From positions 4,361,444 through 4,425,443 of the forward strand of contig NC_089863.1 in NCBI RefSeq assembly GCF_036373705.1: 64,000 bases of DNA. Reading direction: 5' to 3'. Of this stretch, positions 59,988 to 64,000 are shown in pieces. This stretch comes from Amia ocellicauda (Eukaryota; Chordata; Actinopteri; Amiiformes; Amiidae). A program made the translations under genes and the position numbers. Under the pieces are notes generated by a model. It ran no database searches. It had not been told where the DNA came from and saw nothing but the letters and a program-made list of their open reading frames with translations. Position 1 is the stretch's first letter. Every line of letters starts with the position of its first letter.

Positions 59988-60418
59988 ACAGCATCTACAC
60001 CCAACTCTCGCTGTTTTCTTCTCATATCTGGCGACCAGCAGCACTACATCATAGTGTGCCGGACCAGGCATGGGAGGACCATCAAAGTCACCGCTACCAC
60101 ACTCCAATCTCATTCCATGATGATTATCAAACCATTGCACCAGTGTGACTGAGGTGCAACATACATTCAATGTGTTCATGGCTCCATCTGCTCATTCAAT
60201 TCAACCTGTACCCGACTGCTGCCTCTCACCTGAACCGTAGTCAACAGAAATGCGCACTTGTATCACACCTTGTCGACACTGTTAATGTGTCATTGACACC
60301 CAATAACCTGACATGTTGCTTAATCCGTTTAATCTCAATTCTTTCATAGTAAGACTCTGTTACAATAAGACACTTCCACAACACTACATTCATTTGAATA
60401 GACAATCACTTTTGAATA

Positions 60419-60643
60419 CAGTGTGGAGTAGTGGTTTGGGCTCTGTACCCTGTAGCACAGCACGGTGTGTGCAATCTCTGGTACACTTACTACTCTTGAG
60501 CAAGGGACTTTAGCTAGATTGCACCAGTTAATGCCCACCCATGCCAATGGGTTAAGTGTAAGGAAAACAAAATGTGGTAATATCTCGTTAACATCTGTAA
60601 GTCACCCTGGCTATGGTGTCTGCTAAGAAATCGAATTAAAAAA
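60419..60643 (+). mobile_element. SINE copy, unit 39
   Basis: Same site and form as in unit 1. Confidence 0.68.
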
Positions 60644-61288
60644 TACGTTGATATGAATCTCCATTGATTTATTTCTGTGTTCAACATGTATAATTCATGT
60701 ATTTATTATTATCTTCTCTCTGCATTTATTTTTAATTCTGCCTTGGATTATCCTCCATACATGTCGCACAAATGAATGTACAATGCATTCTGGCCCTTCT
60801 CATCACTACAACAAGCAAAGGCAAAATATGAAAGAGAACGTGAGTTGAAAAGGTGAGGTGGTGTTTTTCTCTTTATATCTCTATTTACAGAGTAGACGAA
60901 ATGCAGAGGAGGAAATATAAATAGAAAAGAAGAAAAAATGTCAACGAAGAACTGTAAATGCACAGAGGGAAATGTGAACATAAAATTGGTATTACATACG
61001 GACATACGTTTTTTCTTAGATCTATGTAAAAATGTAATATTTTATAGCATAGAGCGAAGTAATATGAACTGATACAGAATATTAGATGAAGTCTAAATAC
61101 ATCTGTTTGTTCAAAACAGAATACACTGTATTGTTCTTGTTGTGAATACATTGGGGTGGATATATTTACGAATGGTATGGTGGTTGTGATCAAGAAGTGA
61201 AAAATGACGACCCCTCGTATGCTTGTGAGGATCTCAGCAGGGCTGTCCTGCGGGCTGAAGACGGGTCTGGTAGCAGATGAAGGAGCTC

Positions 61289-61361
61289 TGGAGAATGCGG
61301 GCATCGGTCCCGCCACCTCTCGCATGCTAAGCGAGCGCTCTACCATCTGAGCTAATTCCCC
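61289..61361 (-). tRNA. tRNA-Ala (AGC), unit 39
   Basis: Full-length copy, anticodon AGC, C55. Confidence 0.87.
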
Positions 61362-61503
61362 GCTGCTTCCTGTGGCAGCACCGCCCTGTGCAGCGCCGGC
61401 TGCAGGTTCGCTCTGAACTTTGCATCCCTTTGGGTTCACTGATACCCTGTTCCAGGACAGAAGAAGCAGTTTCCATCGGATTGCTTGAGTGCGTCCAAAC
61501 GTG

Positions 61504-61576
61504 GGGCCAGTGGCGCAATGGATAACGCGTCTGACTACGAATCAGAAGACTGTAGGTTCGACTCCTACCTGGCTCG
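61504..61576 (+). tRNA. tRNA-Arg (ACG), unit 39
   Basis: Intact gene; anticodon at 61537-61539, TTTT stop at 61603-61606. Confidence 0.95.
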
Positions 61577-62007
61577 ACAGCATCTACACCCAACTCTCGC
61601 TGTTTTCTTCTCATATCTGGCGACCAGCAGCACTACATCATAGTGTGCCGGACCAGGCATGGGAGGACCATCAAAGTCACCGCTACCACACTCCAATCTC
61701 ATTCCATGATGATTATCAAACCATTGCACCAGTGTGACTGAGGTGCAACATACATTCAATGTGTTCATGGCTCCATCTGCTCATTCAATTCAACCTGTAC
61801 CCGACTGCTGCCTCTCACCTGAACCGTAGTCAACAGAAATGCGCACTTGTATCACACCTTGTCGACACTGTTAATGTGTCATTGACACCCAATAACCTGA
61901 CATGTTGCTTAATCCGTTTAATCTCAATTCTTTCATAGTAAGACTCTGTTACAATAAGACACTTCCACAACACTACATTCATTTGAATAGACAATCACTT
62001 TTGAATA

Positions 62008-62232
62008 CAGTGTGGAGTAGTGGTTTGGGCTCTGTACCCTGTCGCACAGCACGGTGTGTGCAATCCCTGGTTCGCTGACTACTCTTGAGCAAGGGACTTT
62101 AGCTAGATTGCACCAGTTAATGCCCACCCATGCCAATGGGTTAAGTGTAAGGAAAACAAAATGTGGTAATATCTCGTTAACATCTGTAATTTACCCTGGC
62201 TTTGGTGTCTGCTAAGAAATCGAATTAAAAAA
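62008..62232 (+). mobile_element. Divergent SINE copy, unit 40
   Basis: Same clustered differences as the unit 22 copy. Confidence 0.68.
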
Positions 62233-62877
62233 TACTTTGATATGAATCTCCATTGATTTATTTCTATGTTCAACATGTATAATTCATGTATTTATTATTA
62301 TCTTCTCTCTGCATTTATTTTTAATTCTGCCTTGGATTATCCTACATACATGTCGCACAAGTGAATGTACAATGCATTCTGGCCCTTCTCATCACTACAA
62401 CAAGCAAAGCCAAAATATGAAAGAGAAAGTGAGTTGAAAAGGTGAGGTGGTGTTTTTCTCTTTATATCTCTATTTACAGAGTAGACGAAATGCAGAGGAG
62501 GAAATATAAATAGAAAAGAAGAAAAAATGTCAACGAAGAACTGTAAATGCACAGAGGGAAATGTGAACATAAAATTGGTATTACATACGGACATACGTTT
62601 TTTCTTAGATCTATGTAAAAATGTAATATTTTATAGCATAGAGCGAAGTAATATGAACTGATACAGAATATTTGATGAAGTCTAAATACATCTGTTTGTT
62701 CAAAACAGAATACACTGTATTGTTCTTGTTGTGAATACATTGGGGTGGATATATTTACGAATGGTATGGTGGTTGTGATCAAGAAGTGAAAAATGACGAC
62801 CCCTCGTATGCTTGGGAGGATCTCAGCAGGGCTGTCCTGCGGGCTGAAGACGGGTCTGATAGCAGATGAAGGAGCTC

Positions 62878-62950
62878 TGGAGAATGCGGGCATCGGTCCC
62901 GCCACCTCTCGCATGCTAAGCGAGCGCTCTACCATCTGAGCTAATTCCCC
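62878..62950 (-). tRNA. tRNA-Ala (AGC), unit 40
   Basis: Full-length copy, anticodon AGC, C55. The flank variants match unit 22. Confidence 0.87.
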
Positions 62951-63092
62951 GCTGCTTCCTGTGGCAGCACCGCCCTGTGCAGCGCCGGCTGCAGGTTCGC
63001 TCTGAACTTTGCATCCCTTTGGGTTCACTGATACCCTGTTCCAGGACAGAAGAAGCAGTTTCCATCGGATTGCTTGAGTGCGTCCAAACGTG

Positions 63093-63165
63093 GGGCCAGT
63101 GGCGCAATGGATAACGCGTCTGACTACGAATCAGAAGACTGTAGGTTCGACTCCTACCTGGCTCG
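63093..63165 (+). tRNA. tRNA-Arg (ACG), unit 40
   Basis: Intact gene; anticodon at 63126-63128, TTTT stop at 63192-63195. It is the last tRNA gene in the window. Confidence 0.95.
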
Positions 63166-63170
63166 ACAGC

Positions 63171-64000
63171 ATCTACACCCAACTCTCGCTGTTTTCTTCT
63201 CATATCTGGCGACCAGCAGCACTACATCATAGTGTGCCGGACCAGGCATGGGAGGACCATCAAAGTCACCGCTACCACACTCCAATCTCATTCCATGATG
63301 ATTATCAAACCATTGCACCAGTGTGACTGAGGTGCAACATACATTCAATGTGTTCATGGCTCCATCTGCTCATTCAATTCAACCTGTACCCGACTGCTGC
63401 CTCTCACCTGAACCGTAGTCAACAGAAATGCGCACTTGTATCACACCTTGTCGACACTGTTAATGTGTCATTGACACCCAATAACCTGACATGTTGCTTA
63501 ATCCGTTTAATCTCAATTCTTTCATAGTAAGACTCTGTTACAATAAGACACTTCCACAACACTACATTCATTTGAATAGACAATCACTTTTGAATACAGT
63601 GTGGAGTAGTGGTTTGGGCTCTGTACCCTGTAGCACAGCACGGTGTGTGCAATCTCTGGTACACTTACTACTCTTGAGCAAGGGACTTTAGCTAGATTGC
63701 ACCAGTTAATGCCCACCCATGCCAATGGGTTAAGTGTAAGGAAAACAAAATGTGGTAATATCTCGTTAACATCTGTAAGTCACCCTGGCTATGGTGTCTG
63801 CTAAGAAATCGAATTAAAAAATACGTTGATATGAATCTCCATTGATTTATTTCTGTGTTCAACATGTATAATTCATGTATTTATTATTATCTTCTCTCTG
63901 CATTTATTTTTAATTCTGCCTTGGATTATCCTCCATACATGTCGCACAAATGAATGTACAATGCATTCTGGCCCTTCTCATCACTACAACAAGCAAAGGC
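63171..64000. repeat. Unit 41, cut by the window end
   Basis: The first 830 bp of a further unit (T4 terminator, spacer, SINE, start of the AT-rich spacer). Its tRNA genes, if present, lie beyond the window. Confidence 0.95.
63597..63821 (+). mobile_element. SINE copy, unit 41
   Basis: Same site and form as in unit 1. Confidence 0.68.

Larger units (their letters stand above)
1..64000. repeat. Tandem tRNA-gene array, about 40.5 units of ~1589 bp
   Basis: The same ~1.59-kb sequence recurs from the first base to the last with few substitutions between copies. Each unit has one minus-strand tRNA-Ala and one plus-strand tRNA-Arg, one SINE and AT-rich spacer. There is no unique flank on either side, so the true array is longer. 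Unit lengths are 1589 bp except 1601 (unit 4, N gap), 1587 (7), 1509 (13, 17, 20), 1588 (16, 26), 1502 (23, 27), 1596 (24, 28) and 1591 (35). Shared variants recur in multi-unit blocks, as expected for concerted evolution by unequal exchange. Comparable tandem tRNA arrays are known in Xenopus laevis, with a longer unit and a different gene set; any shared role, such as bulk tRNA supply in oocytes, is inference. Confidence 0.98.

Noticed and set aside
1-64000. CRISPR array, phage or bacterial satellite
   Set aside because: The unit is ~1.6 kb with two eukaryotic tRNA genes lacking encoded CCA; there are no short direct repeats with unique spacers and no cas-like genes.
1-64000. 5S rRNA, U6 or other snRNA genes within the unit
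   Set aside because: No segment with their conserved cores was recognised in the spacer on either strand.

Overview
The window lies entirely inside a eukaryotic tandem tRNA-gene array. About 40 complete copies of a roughly 1.59-kb unit run head to tail with no unique flank at either end, so the array is larger than 64 kb. Each unit holds one tRNA-Ala(AGC) gene on the minus strand and one tRNA-Arg gene on the plus strand. The two are divergently transcribed from a 142-bp GC-rich linker, and about 1.3 kb of AT-rich spacer follows. The tRNAs are intronless and lack an encoded CCA tail, and their internal A/B boxes are of RNA polymerase III type, so this is nuclear DNA of an animal. Every spacer carries one old SINE on the plus strand. 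From memory its middle and tail resemble the V-SINE / LINE2-tail class of fishes, which suggests a ray-finned fish, possibly a non-teleost such as a sturgeon, paddlefish or gar. The species is not determined. No protein-coding gene is supported.

Layout, taking a unit to start 5 nt after a tRNA-Arg gene (unit 1 = 1-1589): T4 terminator of the preceding tRNA-Arg (about +22 to +25), spacer to +426, SINE +427 to +651, AT-rich spacer to +1296, tRNA-Ala +1297 to +1369 (minus), linker, tRNA-Arg +1512 to +1584 (plus). Units start at 1, 1590, 3179, 4768 (contains a 200-N gap), 6369, 7958, 9547, 11134, 12723, 14312, 15901, 17490, 19079, 20588, 22177, 23766, 25354, 26863, 28452, 30041, 31550, 33139, 34728, 36230, 37826, 39415, 41003, 42505, 44101, 45690, 47279, 48868, 50457, 52046, 53635, 55226, 56815, 58404, 59993, 61582 and 63171 (cut by the window end). 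Most are 1589 bp. Exceptions are 1601 (unit 4, the N gap), 1587 (unit 7), 1509 (13, 17, 20), 1588 (16, 26), 1502 (23, 27), 1596 (24, 28) and 1591 (35).

The tally is 40 tRNA-Arg copies (33 with anticodon ACG, 7 with TCG), 35 full-length tRNA-Ala(AGC) copies, and 5 tRNA-Ala copies that lost their 5' acceptor strand to one shared 87-bp deletion. Three tRNA-Arg copies carry likely damaging changes, and two have lost the T4 terminator. Variants recur in blocks (units 1-4 like 8-11; 13-15 like 17-19; 24-25 like 28-29; 5 like 32 and 35; 22 like 40). This is the pattern expected of unequal crossing-over and gene conversion. Unit 16 preserves a recognisable crossover junction. The most interesting points are a sub-lineage of tRNA-Arg whose anticodon changed from ACG to TCG inside the array, and array-wide changes at tRNA positions that are usually invariant (C55 in tRNA-Ala, A37 in tRNA-Arg).
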